A stretch of 64,000 bases of DNA from Streptomyces justiciae (GCF_015163075.1 NZ_JADDXU010000009.1:248001-312000); one strand, 5' to 3'. Positions 50,852 to 60,183 are shown, numbered from the stretch's first letter. Program-made: numbers and translations. Notes: a model not told the origin generated them from the letters alone.

Positions 50852-52201
50852 ATGACTCAGCAGGGGGTGCGCTGGACTGCGGACCAGGTGCTGGCACTGG
50901 CGCCTGACGCCGCGTCACGCAAAGCGGGAAGCAAACTCGGGGCGGCGGGGCCGTGGTCCGAGACGGGGAGTTCCGACGAGGGGACGGTGTGGGGGCTGTG
51001 CAAGGGCAGTGGCAGCAAGCCGTATCAGACGGTCGTGGACATCGCGGACGTGTCCGGGCCCGCGTACAAGTGCAGTTGTCCGAGCCGGAAGTTCCCGTGC
51101 AAGCACGCGCTCGGGCTGCTGCTGCTCTGGGCGGGCGAGGACGGTTCGGTGCCGTCGGGGCAGGCGCCGGACTGGGCGGAGCAGTGGATAGAGGGGAGAA
51201 GACAGCGCGCGGAAGAGAAGAAGGCCGGAGGCGCGTCACCGTCCGGCTCCGGTGATCCGGAGGCAGCGCGGCGGCGGGCGGAGCGCCGGGCCGAGCGGGT
51301 CACCGCGGGGGCGACGGAGCTGGAGCAGCGCCTCGCGGACCTGCTGCGCGGCGGGCTGGCCGGCGCGGAGCAGACCGGGTACGGGCTGTGGGAGGAGACG
51401 GCGGCCCGCATGGTCGACGCCCAGGCTTCCGGACTGGCGGCGCGGGTGCGGGAGTTGGGGGCGATCCCGTCCTCCGGACCCGGCTGGCCGGTGCGGCTGC
51501 TGGAGGAGTGCGCGCTCCTCCACCTCCTGGACCAGGGCTGGCTGCGGCGCGAACAGCTGCCGGACGGCCTGGCGGCGACGGTCCGTTCCCGCATCGGCCT
51601 GCCCGCCTCCGCGGACGGCCCGCCGGTGCGGGACCAGTGGCTCGTACTGGCCCAGTACGACACGGCGGACGCCCGCCTGACGACCCGTCGCATCTGGCTG
51701 TACGGCACCGGCTCCGGCCGCAGCGCCCTGCTCCTCTCTTATGGCGCCGCGGGCCGCGCCCCCGAACTCGCCCTGCCGGTGGGCCTGGCGCTGGAGGCGG
51801 AACTCTCCTCGTACCCGGGCACCGGACAGCTGCGCGCGGCCCTGGGCGAACAGTTCGCGCCACCGGTCCCGTCCTCCATACGTCCGCCGGGGATGACGAC
51901 GACCGAGGCCGCCGCCCGCTACGGCGAGGCACTCCGCGACGACCCGTGGCTCGACTCGGTCCCGGTGACCCTGGACCAGGTCGTCCCGACCCCGGACGCC
52001 GACAGCTGGCAGCTCGCGGACGCCGACGGCGAGGCGGCCCTGCCGCTCACGCCCACCGCCCGCTCCCGCCCCGGCCTGTGGCGCCTGGTCGCGCTGTCCG
52101 GCGGCGCCCCGATCAAGGTCTTCGGCGAGTGCGGCCACCGCGGCTTCACCCCGCTGACGGCCTGGCCGGAGGGAGCGGGCGACCCGGTCCGCCTGTGCTG
52201 A
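50852..52201 (+). CDS. SWIM zinc-finger protein
   Basis: A 449-residue protein. The SWIM motif YKCSCPSRKFPCKHALGLLL (CxCxnCxH, about 74-93) binds zinc and usually protein or DNA. Before it lies TADQVLALAPDAASRKAGSK then the GPWSETGSS pattern of actinobacterial SWIM proteins; after it, a long helical/WD-like region (RRIWLYGTGSGRSALLLSYG). ATG at 50852 is chosen since the PafBC-type -10 ends just before it; the earlier ATG at 50822 lies inside the -35. Leads the operon with the small ORF and DUF5691. Confidence 0.9.
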   Translation: MTQQGVRWTADQVLALAPDAASRKAGSKLGAAGPWSETGSSDEGTVWGLCKGSGSKPYQTVVDIADVSGPAYKCSCPSRKFPCKHALGLLLLWAGEDGSVPSGQAPDWAEQWIEGRRQRAEEKKAGGASPSGSGDPEAARRRAERRAERVTAGATELEQRLADLLRGGLAGAEQTGYGLWEETAARMVDAQASGLAARVRELGAIPSSGPGWPVRLLEECALLHLLDQGWLRREQLPDGLAATVRSRIGLPASADGPPVRDQWLVLAQYDTADARLTTRRIWLYGTGSGRSALLLSYGAAGRAPELALPVGLALEAELSSYPGTGQLRAALGEQFAPPVPSSIRPPGMTTTEAAARYGEALRDDPWLDSVPVTLDQVVPTPDADSWQLADADGEAALPLTPTARSRPGLWRLVALSGGAPIKVFGECGHRGFTPLTAWPEGAGDPVRLC

Positions 52202-52452
52202 CCCCACCGCCGGCCTCTCTTCCGAACCCGACCGACCCAACGCCTCCGACGTACTCGACCGACCTGGGAGCGCACACGTACACCACCGGCCACGCCACGT
52301 TCACCGTCCGCGCCACGCACGACGACGACAACGTCCACGCCACACGCATCGGCAGGCAGGCCCACCAGGACGACGACAACGTCCACATCACGTACGCGCG
52401 GAGCGACGCCCACGCCACCGCACGCGCCCGTCGACAGAAGGTGCTCGCATGA
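52195..52452 (+). CDS. small His/Asp/Thr-rich ORF between SWIM and DUF5691 genes
   Basis: An 85-residue ORF. GTG at 52195 overlaps the SWIM stop and its own stop overlaps the DUF5691 ATG (ATGA). It contains two near-identical blocks, THDDDNVHATRIGRQAH and QDDDNVHITYARSDAHA, repeated at nucleotide level. It fills the whole 247-base gap. Either a real small protein or a linker region that keeps ribosomes moving; coupling at both ends favours translation. Confidence 0.5.
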   Translation: MLTPPPASLPNPTDPTPPTYSTDLGAHTYTTGHATFTVRATHDDDNVHATRIGRQAHQDDDNVHITYARSDAHATARARRQKVLA

Positions 52453-54077
52453 ACAGGACGCCCACCCCAGCGGAGACCCCATCGGGGACCCCAGTCATCT
52501 GGGAGGACCTCGTCACCACCGCGCTCCTGGGGACCGACCGGCGCCCCCCCGCAACCGGAGCTCCGGGGCGCGCGGCGCCGGTCGCGCTGCTGGACGCGGC
52601 CGCCGCGGAGACCGTACGGCGGCGGGCCGGGCTGCGCCCCGCGCCGGCGGCGGCGCGCCCCGACCCGGCGCCCGCGGACCCGCGCCCCGCGCTGCCCGCC
52701 GCCGCGGCCCGCAGGCTGGCGATGCTGCTGGCCGACCGCCCCGGCACGGGTGGCGGCGGCCGCAGAGGCACGGCACCGGACCTCATGGAGCTGCTGCCAC
52801 AGTGGCTGGCCGCCGCCAACACCCGGGGATTCGCGGCGCCCGCGGAGCTCCTCCCGGCGCTGCTGGACGCGGCCCGGGGGCGTACGGACCTGAGGCCGGC
52901 AGCGCTGGCGTTCGCCGGACCCCGCGCGGTGTGGCTGGCGCGGCTGAATCCGGACTGGCGGTTCGCCCTGCGCGCGGCACCGGGCGGGGACGCGGCGCTG
53001 CCGCAACCGGAGGACGCGGAGCGGGTGCGGCGGCTGTGGCAGGAGGGCCTGTTCGCCGAGCGAGTCGCCCTGCTCGGCGCGATACGGGCCCGCGAGCCCG
53101 CCGCCGCGCGGGAGTTGCTGTCGACGACCTGGGCGACGGAGCGGGCCGAGGACCGGCTGATGTTCCTCGACTCGTTGCGGACGGGGCTGGGCGCGGCCGA
53201 CGAGCCGTTCCTGGAGCAGGCACTGTCGGATCGCAGTCGCAATGTCCGGGCGACGGCGGCCGAGTTGCTCTCGGCGCTGCCGGGCTCGGCGCTCGCCAAG
53301 CGGATGGCGGTCAGGGCGGCGGCGTGCGTGGCGGTGGACCGTACGACCGAGGTGCCGTCGATCGTGGTCGAGGCGCCGCACGAGTGCGATTCGAGCATGG
53401 AGCGGGACGGTGTCGTATCGAAGGCTCCGGCGGGACGGGGTGAACGGTCATGGTGGTTCGGCCAGTTGATGGAGGCCGCCCCGCTGGGCACGTGGTCGGC
53501 GCGGCTCGGCGGGCGGACGCCCGAGGAGATCGTGGCGCTGCCGGTGACGGACGACTGGCGGTCCGAGCTGCACGCGGCGTGGTGCCGGGCGGCGGTGCGG
53601 CAGCGGGACGCCGACTGGGCGCGGGCGCTGCTCGGGGCGCCCGCCGCGCCGGAGGCCGGTGGTCCGGGAGCGGTGTCCCTGGCCGAGCGCGCCAAACTGC
53701 TCGGGACGCTGCCGCCGGGCGAACGGGCCGACTGGGTAGCCGGGTTCATCGCCGCGCATGGCCTGTCGGAGGCGTTTCAGCTGCTCGGCGGCTGCGCGGT
53801 GCCGTGGTCCGGGCCGCTCGGGCGGGCTGTGGTGGACGCCCTCAACATCGCGCGGGACGCGGGGAGTTACCCATGGAGTTTCAGCGGCGTGATGGGGCTG
53901 GCCGAGCGGTGCCTCGACCCGGCGGAGGCGAGCCGGCTGGACGGCCTGCTGGCGGTGCCGGACGAGACGGAGAACGCCTCGCCGGGCGCCGGGGGCTACT
54001 GGGCGGAGGCCTTCCAGCGACTGGGCACGACGCTGCGGTTGCGGGCGGCGATGCTCGACGAGCTGGGGCCGGCGTAA
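52449..54077 (+). CDS. DUF5691-family protein
   Basis: A 542-residue protein. N-terminus VIWEDLVTTALLGTDRRPP and the internal RSRNVRATAAELLSALPGSA then LAKRM segment match DUF5691, a family with HEAT-like helical repeats found near SWIM, MoxR and VWA genes. Ends GGYWAEAFQRLGTTLRLRAA. ATG at 52449. No catalytic motif seen. Completes the SWIM-side operon; nothing obvious after the stop until the convergent icmB. Confidence 0.83.
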   Translation: MNRTPTPAETPSGTPVIWEDLVTTALLGTDRRPPATGAPGRAAPVALLDAAAAETVRRRAGLRPAPAAARPDPAPADPRPALPAAAARRLAMLLADRPGTGGGGRRGTAPDLMELLPQWLAAANTRGFAAPAELLPALLDAARGRTDLRPAALAFAGPRAVWLARLNPDWRFALRAAPGGDAALPQPEDAERVRRLWQEGLFAERVALLGAIRAREPAAARELLSTTWATERAEDRLMFLDSLRTGLGAADEPFLEQALSDRSRNVRATAAELLSALPGSALAKRMAVRAAACVAVDRTTEVPSIVVEAPHECDSSMERDGVVSKAPAGRGERSWWFGQLMEAAPLGTWSARLGGRTPEEIVALPVTDDWRSELHAAWCRAAVRQRDADWARALLGAPAAPEAGGPGAVSLAERAKLLGTLPPGERADWVAGFIAAHGLSEAFQLLGGCAVPWSGPLGRAVVDALNIARDAGSYPWSFSGVMGLAERCLDPAEASRLDGLLAVPDETENASPGAGGYWAEAFQRLGTTLRLRAAMLDELGPA

Positions 54078-54169
54078 CCATCCGTGGATGCGGCGTAACC
54101 GTCGCCGCTCCACGACCTGGACCCGGCGCAACCGTCGTTCAGCCGCGCCGATCCCCGTCGCCCGACGGA

Positions 54170-54586
54170 CTACGCCCCCGCCGACTCCCGCACGTTCTCC
54201 CTGACCCACTCCACGATCGCCTGCGTCGTCGCCCCCGGCGTGAAGATCTCCGCGACGCCCTTCTCCTTCAGCGGTGCGATGTCCGCCTCCGGGATGATGC
54301 CGCCGCCGAAGACCAGGATGTCCTCGGCCTCGCGGTCCTTGAGCAGGTCGATCACCGCGGCGAAGAGCGTGTTGTGGGCGCCGGAGAGGATGGACAGGCC
54401 GATCGCGTCGGCGTCCTCCTGGATCGCGGTGTCGACGATCTGCTCGGGCGTCTGGTGGAGGCCGGTGTAGATGACCTCCATACCGGCGTCGCGCAGCGCC
54501 CGCGCGATCACCTTCGCCCCGCGATCGTGGCCGTCGAGCCCCGGCTTCGCCACCACCACGCGGATCGGACCGGCTGCCACACCCAT
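54170..54586 (-). CDS. icmB: coenzyme B12-binding small subunit of isobutyryl-CoA mutase
   Basis: A 138-residue stand-alone cobalamin-binding domain. The cobalt-ligand motif is LDGHDRGAKV (DxHxxG), followed by LSILSGAH and VFGGGIIPEAD, the nucleotide-loop glycines. Size and position match the IcmB subunit that pairs with a separate large IcmA (not in this window) to interconvert isobutyryl- and n-butyryl-CoA. ATG at 54586 has GGAGG seven bases upstream, so the longer frame from 54598 is not used. A generic methylmalonyl-CoA mutase subunit is the alternative. Confidence 0.82.
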   Translation of the reverse strand: MGVAAGPIRVVVAKPGLDGHDRGAKVIARALRDAGMEVIYTGLHQTPEQIVDTAIQEDADAIGLSILSGAHNTLFAAVIDLLKDREAEDILVFGGGIIPEADIAPLKEKGVAEIFTPGATTQAIVEWVRENVRESAGA

Positions 54587-54611
54587 CACTGCCTCCATGA
54601 AGCGCCTTCGG

Positions 54612-54639
54612 CTTCCTCACACCACATTGTGCGAGGAAG
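54612..54639. promoter_or_regulatory. inverted repeat upstream of icmB
   Basis: Arms CTTCCTCACAC and GTGCGAGGAAG with one mismatch and a six-base centre, 25 bases before the start. Candidate TetR-type operator. Confidence 0.4.
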
Positions 54640-55092
54640 TGAACGAACGTTATCTCCAGCATCCCGCAACCGGCAGTTTCGCGGTGCGGACCGAGGGGGA
54701 AATCACACGGTGGGACACGTTCGCCGCGCACCGTTCCGAATCTATGCGGCACACGGACCGCAGACCCCTGCGGCCCCCGTACCGCAGCGGGAGCAAGCGC
54801 AACGGGAGCCGCAACGAGGTCGCCGTGCCACCGCGCCGCGGGCCGCGCGCCGTGGCGGTGCGGCGTGCCGACGGAGGCACGAAGGGCACGTAGGGCAGGT
54901 AAGGCACGACAGCGGGGAGCCTCGTCGCCACACCGGCAGGGAGTCTCACCTCGTCATCGGCGCGGTACGCGCCATCCGCCGAGCTCACCCCACGCGCCCT
55001 CCGCATGCCCCGCCGGCCGCCTCCGGCCCGGCATCCCACGAGGGCACACGGGGGACAGAGGCGTCCTCATGTGTGCCGACAGGAGGTCGGCC
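54640..55092. other. intergenic region between icmB and lipase
   Basis: About 450 bases with no supportable gene; reading frames through it have no start context and poor composition. It must hold the icmB and lipase promoters. A GCACG-rich section around 54870-54910 (ACGAAGGGCACG, AAGGCACGAC) is locally repetitive. Confidence 0.4.
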
Positions 55093-55959
55093 ATGAAGGT
55101 CACCCGGGCAGTCGAGCCCCTTCTTCCGCTCTGTCAGCGCCTGCTTCCGGGCAGACTGGCGGGACTGTCCGTGGCGCTGCTGAAGGCCACCGCCCTGGAG
55201 ATCGCGATCCTCGCCGGCCACCTCCTGCTCTATCCCTCGGGCGTCTTCCAGGAACGCCGCGCGCCGGCCGCCCCGCTCCCTTCCCGGGACGGCCCCGCGC
55301 AGCTGCCGACGGAGGCCAAGCCGCCGGTCGTCCTGCTGCACGGCTTCATCGACAACCGCTCGGTCTTCGTCCTGCTGCGCCGCAGCCTCCTCCAGCACGG
55401 CCACCGGCAGCTGGAGTCGCTCAACTACTCACCGCTGACCTGCGACATCCGCGCCGCGGCCGAGCTGCTCGGCCGGCACATAGAGGAGATCTGCGAGCGC
55501 ACGGGCAGCGAGCGGGTCGACGTCGTCGGGCACAGCCTGGGCGGGCTGATCGCGCGCTATTACGTGCAACGCCTCGGCGGCGACCGCCATGTCCGCACCC
55601 TGGTCACGCTCGGCACCCCGCACTCGGGCACCCGGGTGGTCCCGCTGGCCGACGCCCACCCGATCGTGCGCCAGATGCGCCCCGGCTCGGACGTCCTCAC
55701 GGAACTCGCCCGGCCCGCGCCCGGCTGCCGTACGCATTTCGTCAGCTTCTGGAGCGACCTCGACCACCTCATGGACCCGCTGGAGACCGCCTGCATCGAC
55801 CACCCCGACCTGATGGCGCAGAACGTCCAGGTGAGCGGGATCGGACATCTCGCCCTCCCGGTGCACCCGGCCGTCGCGACGGGGATACGCCAGGCGCTCG
55901 ACGCGCCGCGGACGGGAGCCGCGGCCGCGGCCGAGGCCGGGGGTCTGACAGTGGCGTGA
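55093..55959 (+). CDS. alpha/beta-hydrolase, lipase/esterase
   Basis: A 288-residue hydrolase. PVVLLHGFIDNRSVF gives the oxyanion strand; the nucleophile elbow is VDVVGHSLGGLIARYY; the catalytic Asp and His are likely in the SFWSDLDHLMDP and SGIGHLALPVHP segments. The N-terminal segment LKATALEIAILAGHLLLYPS could be a membrane anchor or signal. ATG at 55093 has an AGGAGG site. Similar to triacylglycerol lipases adjacent to icmB and M23 genes in Streptomyces. Substrate unknown. Confidence 0.85.
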   Translation: MKVTRAVEPLLPLCQRLLPGRLAGLSVALLKATALEIAILAGHLLLYPSGVFQERRAPAAPLPSRDGPAQLPTEAKPPVVLLHGFIDNRSVFVLLRRSLLQHGHRQLESLNYSPLTCDIRAAAELLGRHIEEICERTGSERVDVVGHSLGGLIARYYVQRLGGDRHVRTLVTLGTPHSGTRVVPLADAHPIVRQMRPGSDVLTELARPAPGCRTHFVSFWSDLDHLMDPLETACIDHPDLMAQNVQVSGIGHLALPVHPAVATGIRQALDAPRTGAAAAAEAGGLTVA

Positions 55960-56157
55960 CAGCCGCAGGACAGCCGTCCGACATCGAACAATCTTCGAAC
56001 ACAAAGCCAAACTCGCGCCCACAGTCCCCCGAAACACGGCCGAATGCCCGTTTCCTTCAGGCGCGAAACCTGCCGAAGATTGTCGCGCCCGCGTACCGCC
56101 GGGTACAGTCACCGCACTGCTCTGGCAGCCCCTGTTGTCGAGGCGAAAGAGAAGTTG

Positions 56158-57621
56158 GTGAACGACCCGTACACGTCGGGGACCATGACCACCCCGGCTC
56201 CGGCTTCCGATGCCTCGTCGGCGCACTACGCGTCGTACGGCACGCAGGAGGCCCAGTACGGCGACTTCGCGAGCTACGGCTACGACACGGGCGCGCACAC
56301 CACCACTGCGCACTTCGACACCGACCCGCTGTTCGGCAGTCTCCCTGGTGACAACACCGGGTCGTACGACGCCCAGCACTGGTCGACGGACAGTCACCAG
56401 ACCCTGAACTACGACGCGTACGCGGCCCAGCACCACGCCGCCTACGACACCGGCGCCTACGACACGACGGCCTGGACGGGTCAGCATCAGCAGCTCTCCG
56501 CGATCCCGCCGCAGGTCGGCGCGGCCGATGTCAGCGGACAGTGGGATGCGAACGCCTGGCTCCAGCCCGACCAGTCCGGGAACGCGGCCGACCAGACGCA
56601 GCACTGGCAGTGGGGCACACAGACCTTCGACACCGGCGCCTACGACGCCACGCAGTGGAACTCCGAGGGTGCCGCGCCGGACCATGAGGAGCCCGTCGAC
56701 CATCAGTCGACCGCGCTGTTCGAGCAGGTCGCCTACGACGAACCCGCCTCGCACGACACCGAGTTGAGCACCACCGGTGAACTGCTCGCCCTCTCCGAGG
56801 ACGACGCCGCCGCCCCGCTCCTCGACGACCAGGAAGACCCCACCCCCGCCCCGGGCTCCCGCATGGCCGCCCGCAACGCGGGTCGTTCCCGCCGCCGTAC
56901 GCCCGCCAAGCGCTCCGCGCTGATGAAGATCGCCGTGCCCTCCGCGTGCGTCATGGGCGTCACCGGGATCGCCGCCGCCTCCGTCGGCAGCATGAGCGAC
57001 GGCAAGGACACCTCGACGACCGCGTCCGACGCGACGACGAAGTCCGTCAAGCCGTCGGCCGCGAACAGCAAGCTGGACACCCAGCTCGAGTCCCTCTCCG
57101 CGGGCGCCGACGACTTCGCCGACCGGGCCAGCCGGACGCAGGAGCGCATCGACCTCAAGGCCCAGCAGGCGGCCGAGAAGAAGAAGGCGGCGGAGGAGGC
57201 GGCCCGCAAGGAGCGGCTGCGCCCCAAGTTCGCCCTCCCGGTCGCCCAGCACGGCCTCAGCGCCTACTACGGCCAGGCCGGCGTCAACTGGATGTCCGTG
57301 CACACCGGCATCGACTTCCCGGTCTCGTACGGCACGACGGTGATGGCCGCGACCGACGGCACCGTCCGTACGCAGTGGAACAGCGCCTACGGCAACATGA
57401 TGATCGTGACCGCGAAGGACGGCACGGAGACGTGGTACTGCCACCTCTCCAGCTACCGCGTCGCCTCCGGTACGACGGTCAAGGCCGGCGACCCGATCGC
57501 GTACAGCGGCAACTCCGGCAACTCCACCGGCCCGCACCTGCACTTCGAGGTCCGCCCGGCGGGCGGCTCGGCGATCGACCCCTTGCCGTGGCTGAGGAGC
57601 CACGGCTTGGATCCCACGTAA
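56158..57621 (+). CDS. M23 peptidoglycan DD-metallopeptidase with low-complexity N-terminus
   Basis: A 487-residue exported cell-wall enzyme. Residues 1-240 are Tyr/Gln/Asp/Thr-rich and low complexity (YGYDTGAHTTTAHFDTDPLF, cytoplasmic). A basic stretch precedes one membrane segment (MKIAVPSACVMGVTGIAAAS), then a coiled-coil region (AAEKKKAAEEAARKERLRP) and the LytM domain with zinc ligands VHTGIDFP (HxxxD) and HLHFEVRP. GTG at 56158 is preferred; TTG at 56155 possible. About 200 bases of leader precede it. Hydrolyses cross-bridges; likely used at septation or growth. Confidence 0.88.
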   Translation: MNDPYTSGTMTTPAPASDASSAHYASYGTQEAQYGDFASYGYDTGAHTTTAHFDTDPLFGSLPGDNTGSYDAQHWSTDSHQTLNYDAYAAQHHAAYDTGAYDTTAWTGQHQQLSAIPPQVGAADVSGQWDANAWLQPDQSGNAADQTQHWQWGTQTFDTGAYDATQWNSEGAAPDHEEPVDHQSTALFEQVAYDEPASHDTELSTTGELLALSEDDAAAPLLDDQEDPTPAPGSRMAARNAGRSRRRTPAKRSALMKIAVPSACVMGVTGIAAASVGSMSDGKDTSTTASDATTKSVKPSAANSKLDTQLESLSAGADDFADRASRTQERIDLKAQQAAEKKKAAEEAARKERLRPKFALPVAQHGLSAYYGQAGVNWMSVHTGIDFPVSYGTTVMAATDGTVRTQWNSAYGNMMIVTAKDGTETWYCHLSSYRVASGTTVKAGDPIAYSGNSGNSTGPHLHFEVRPAGGSAIDPLPWLRSHGLDPT

Positions 57622-57626
57622 GCATC

Positions 57627-57690
57627 GCGCCCCGTAAGGGGCGCGGGGAACTGCGCGACCAGCCCCCACCGGCCCGCAGCCGAGCTACAA
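57627..57690. repeat. dispersed Streptomyces palindromic repeat (REP-like), copy C
   Basis: Head hairpin GCGCCCC-GTAA-GGGGCGC, then GGGGAACTGCGCGACCAGCC and CCGGCCCGCAGCCGAGC. It lies between the convergent ends of the M23 and pcrA genes and extends over the last codons of pcrA. Probably acts as a terminator for both. Confidence 0.65.
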
Positions 57691-60174
57691 CTTCTCCACC
57701 GGCGCATACCGCAACAGCAACCGCTTCGGCTTGGCCTCACCAAAGTCGATCGTCGCCTCAGCGTTCGCCCCCGTACCCTTCACCGCCATGACCGTGCCAA
57801 GCCCGAACTGGTCATGCGTCACCCGGTCACCAACGACCAGCGAGACAACCGGCTTCTCCGACGAACGACTCGTGGCGAAGCCCGACGCACCCCGCGCCGA
57901 GGACCGCGAGCGCGAGGACGACAGCGAGGACGCGACACCCGACACCGGTCCCGCCGGCGCCGCGGTCGCCCCCGTGCGCTTCCACTCCACATGCTGCTCC
58001 GGGATCTCCGACAGGAAGCGCGAGGGCGGGTTGTACGACGGCTGCCCCCACGCGCTGCGCAGCGATGAGCGCGTCAGGTACAGCCGTTCCCGCGCGCGCG
58101 TGATCCCGACGTACGCCAGGCGCCGCTCCTCCTCCAGCTCCTTGGTCTGGCCGAGGGCGCGCATGTGCGGGAAGACGCCGTCCTCCATGCCGGTGAGGAA
58201 GACGACCGGGAACTCAAGTCCCTTGGCGGTGTGGAGAGTCATCAGGGTGATGACCCCGGAGCCGTCCTCGTCCTCGTCGGGGATCTGGTCGGAGTCGGCG
58301 ACGAGCGCGACCCGCTCCAGGAAGGCGGCGAGCCCGGGGGACTCCTCGCCCTCCTCCGTCTCCTGCTCGAACTCCAGGGCCACGGCGGCGAGTTCCTGGA
58401 GGTTCTCGATCCGGGTCTCGTCCTGCGGGTCGGTGGAGGCCTGCAACTCGGCGAGATAGCCGGTGCGTTCGAGCACCGCCTCCAGGACGGTCGCCGGTCC
58501 CGCGCCGGAGTCGACGATCGTACGGAGCTCCTCCATCAGCACGTTGAACCGCTTCACGGCGTTCGTCGACCGCGCGGCCATGCCGTACGCCTCGTCGACG
58601 CGCTTGAGCGCCTGCGGGAAGCTGATCTTCTCGCGCTGCGAGAGGGCGTCGATCATCGCCTCGGCGCGCTCGCCGATACCGCGCTTGGGGACGTTCAAGA
58701 TCCGCCGCAGCGGCACCGAGTCCTCGGGGTTGGCGAGGACACGGAGGTAGGCCAGGACGTCCCGGACCTCCTTGCGCTCGTAGAAGCGGACGCCGCCGAC
58801 GACCTTGTAGGGCAGGCCGACGCGGATGAAGATCTCCTCGAAGACTCGGGACTGGGCGTTGGTGCGGTAGAAGACGGCGACATCGCCGGCCTTCGCGTCG
58901 CCCGCGTCCGTCAGTCGGTCTATCTCCTCGGCGACGAACTGCGCCTCGTCGTGCTCGGTGTCGGCGACGTAGCCGGTGATGCGCGCGCCGGCGCCCGCGT
59001 TGGTCCACAGGTTCTTGGGGCGGCGGGACTCGTTGCGCTCGATGACCGCGTTGGCGGCGGACAGGATCGTCTGGGTGGAGCGGTAGTTCTGCTCCAGCAG
59101 GATCGTCGTCGCGTTCGGGTAGTCCTCCTCGAACTGGAGGATGTTGCGGATCGTCGCGCCGCGGAAGGCGTAGATCGACTGGTCGGCATCACCGACGACA
59201 CAGAGCTCGGCGGGCGGGACGTCGAACTCGTTCGGCGGGACGTCCTCGTCATGCGCACCCGTCCCGACCAGTTCCCTGACCAGCGCGTACTGGGCGTGGT
59301 TGGTGTCCTGGTACTCGTCGACCAGGACGTGCCGGAAGCGGCGGCGGTAGTGCTCGGCGACATCGGGGAACGCCCGGAGCAGGTTGACCGTCGTCATGAT
59401 CAGGTCGTCGAAGTCGAGGGCGTTGGCCTCGCGCAGCCGCGACTGGTACATGGCGTAGGCCTGGGCGAGGGTCTTCTCGAAGCCGTCGGTGGCCTGGGCG
59501 GCGAAGTCCTCCTCGTCGATCAGCTCGTTCTTGAGGTTGCTGATCTTGGCGCTGAAGGACTTGGGCGGGAAGCGCTTGGGGTCGAGGTCGAGGTCACGGC
59601 AGACCAGGGCCATGAGGCGCTTGGAGTCGGCGGCGTCGTAGATCGAGAAGGAGGAGGTGAAGCCGAGCTTCTTGCTCTCCCGCCGCAGAATCCGCACGCA
59701 CGCGCTGTGGAAGGTCATCACCCACATCGCGTTCGCGCGCGGGCCGACGAGCTGCTCGACGCGCTCCTTCATCTCGCCCGCGGCCTTGTTGGTGAAGGTG
59801 ATCGCGAGGATCTGCCCCGGGTGCACGTTCCGCTCGGCCAGCAGGTAGGCGATGCGGTGCGTGAGCACGCGCGTCTTGCCGGAGCCGGCGCCGGCCACGA
59901 TGAGCAGCGGGGTGCCGGAGTGCACGACGGCGGCCCGCTGGTTCTCGTTGAGCCCCTCGATGAGCGCGGCGGCGTCCAGGGCCGGGCGCGGGGCGCCGTC
60001 GCGGTAGTAGGCGTCCCGGTCCGGCGGCACGTCGAACTTCCCGCCGAACAGATCGTCCGGAAGGTGTTCGGGTTCCGGTCCGTGCTCGTCCTCGGGCGGC
60101 GGCGGGGGTTCCTCGTCATGCCCCTGGGGGGCCTGGAGGTTCGCCAGGAAGCTGTCGTCAAAGAGGCCTGTCAT
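57685..60174 (-). CDS. pcrA: UvrD/PcrA-type DNA helicase
   Basis: An 829-residue superfamily-1 helicase for repair and replication-conflict removal. Motif I VAGAGSGKTRVLTHR; motif Ia AITFTNKAAGEM; motif II VLVDEYQDTNHAQY; motif III VGDADQSIYAFRGA; motif IV EQNYRSTQ; motif V LMTLHTAKGLEFP; motif VI VGITRARERLY. An acidic Pro-rich N-terminal extension (about 20-60) is typical of actinomycete members. ATG at 60174; candidate PafBC-type promoter just upstream. Confidence 0.95.
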   Translation of the reverse strand: MTGLFDDSFLANLQAPQGHDEEPPPPPEDEHGPEPEHLPDDLFGGKFDVPPDRDAYYRDGAPRPALDAAALIEGLNENQRAAVVHSGTPLLIVAGAGSGKTRVLTHRIAYLLAERNVHPGQILAITFTNKAAGEMKERVEQLVGPRANAMWVMTFHSACVRILRRESKKLGFTSSFSIYDAADSKRLMALVCRDLDLDPKRFPPKSFSAKISNLKNELIDEEDFAAQATDGFEKTLAQAYAMYQSRLREANALDFDDLIMTTVNLLRAFPDVAEHYRRRFRHVLVDEYQDTNHAQYALVRELVGTGAHDEDVPPNEFDVPPAELCVVGDADQSIYAFRGATIRNILQFEEDYPNATTILLEQNYRSTQTILSAANAVIERNESRRPKNLWTNAGAGARITGYVADTEHDEAQFVAEEIDRLTDAGDAKAGDVAVFYRTNAQSRVFEEIFIRVGLPYKVVGGVRFYERKEVRDVLAYLRVLANPEDSVPLRRILNVPKRGIGERAEAMIDALSQREKISFPQALKRVDEAYGMAARSTNAVKRFNVLMEELRTIVDSGAGPATVLEAVLERTGYLAELQASTDPQDETRIENLQELAAVALEFEQETEEGEESPGLAAFLERVALVADSDQIPDEDEDGSGVITLMTLHTAKGLEFPVVFLTGMEDGVFPHMRALGQTKELEEERRLAYVGITRARERLYLTRSSLRSAWGQPSYNPPSRFLSEIPEQHVEWKRTGATAAPAGPVSGVASSLSSSRSRSSARGASGFATSRSSEKPVVSLVVGDRVTHDQFGLGTVMAVKGTGANAEATIDFGEAKPKRLLLRYAPVEKL

Positions 60175-60183
60175 CGCTCTCCG

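Noticed and set aside
55988..56083. Long stem ACAATCTTCG / CGAAGATTGT in the M23 leader considered as a riboswitch
   Set aside because: Arms are 86 bases apart, and none of the c-di-AMP riboswitch blocks seen at 61596 is present; symmetry could be chance.
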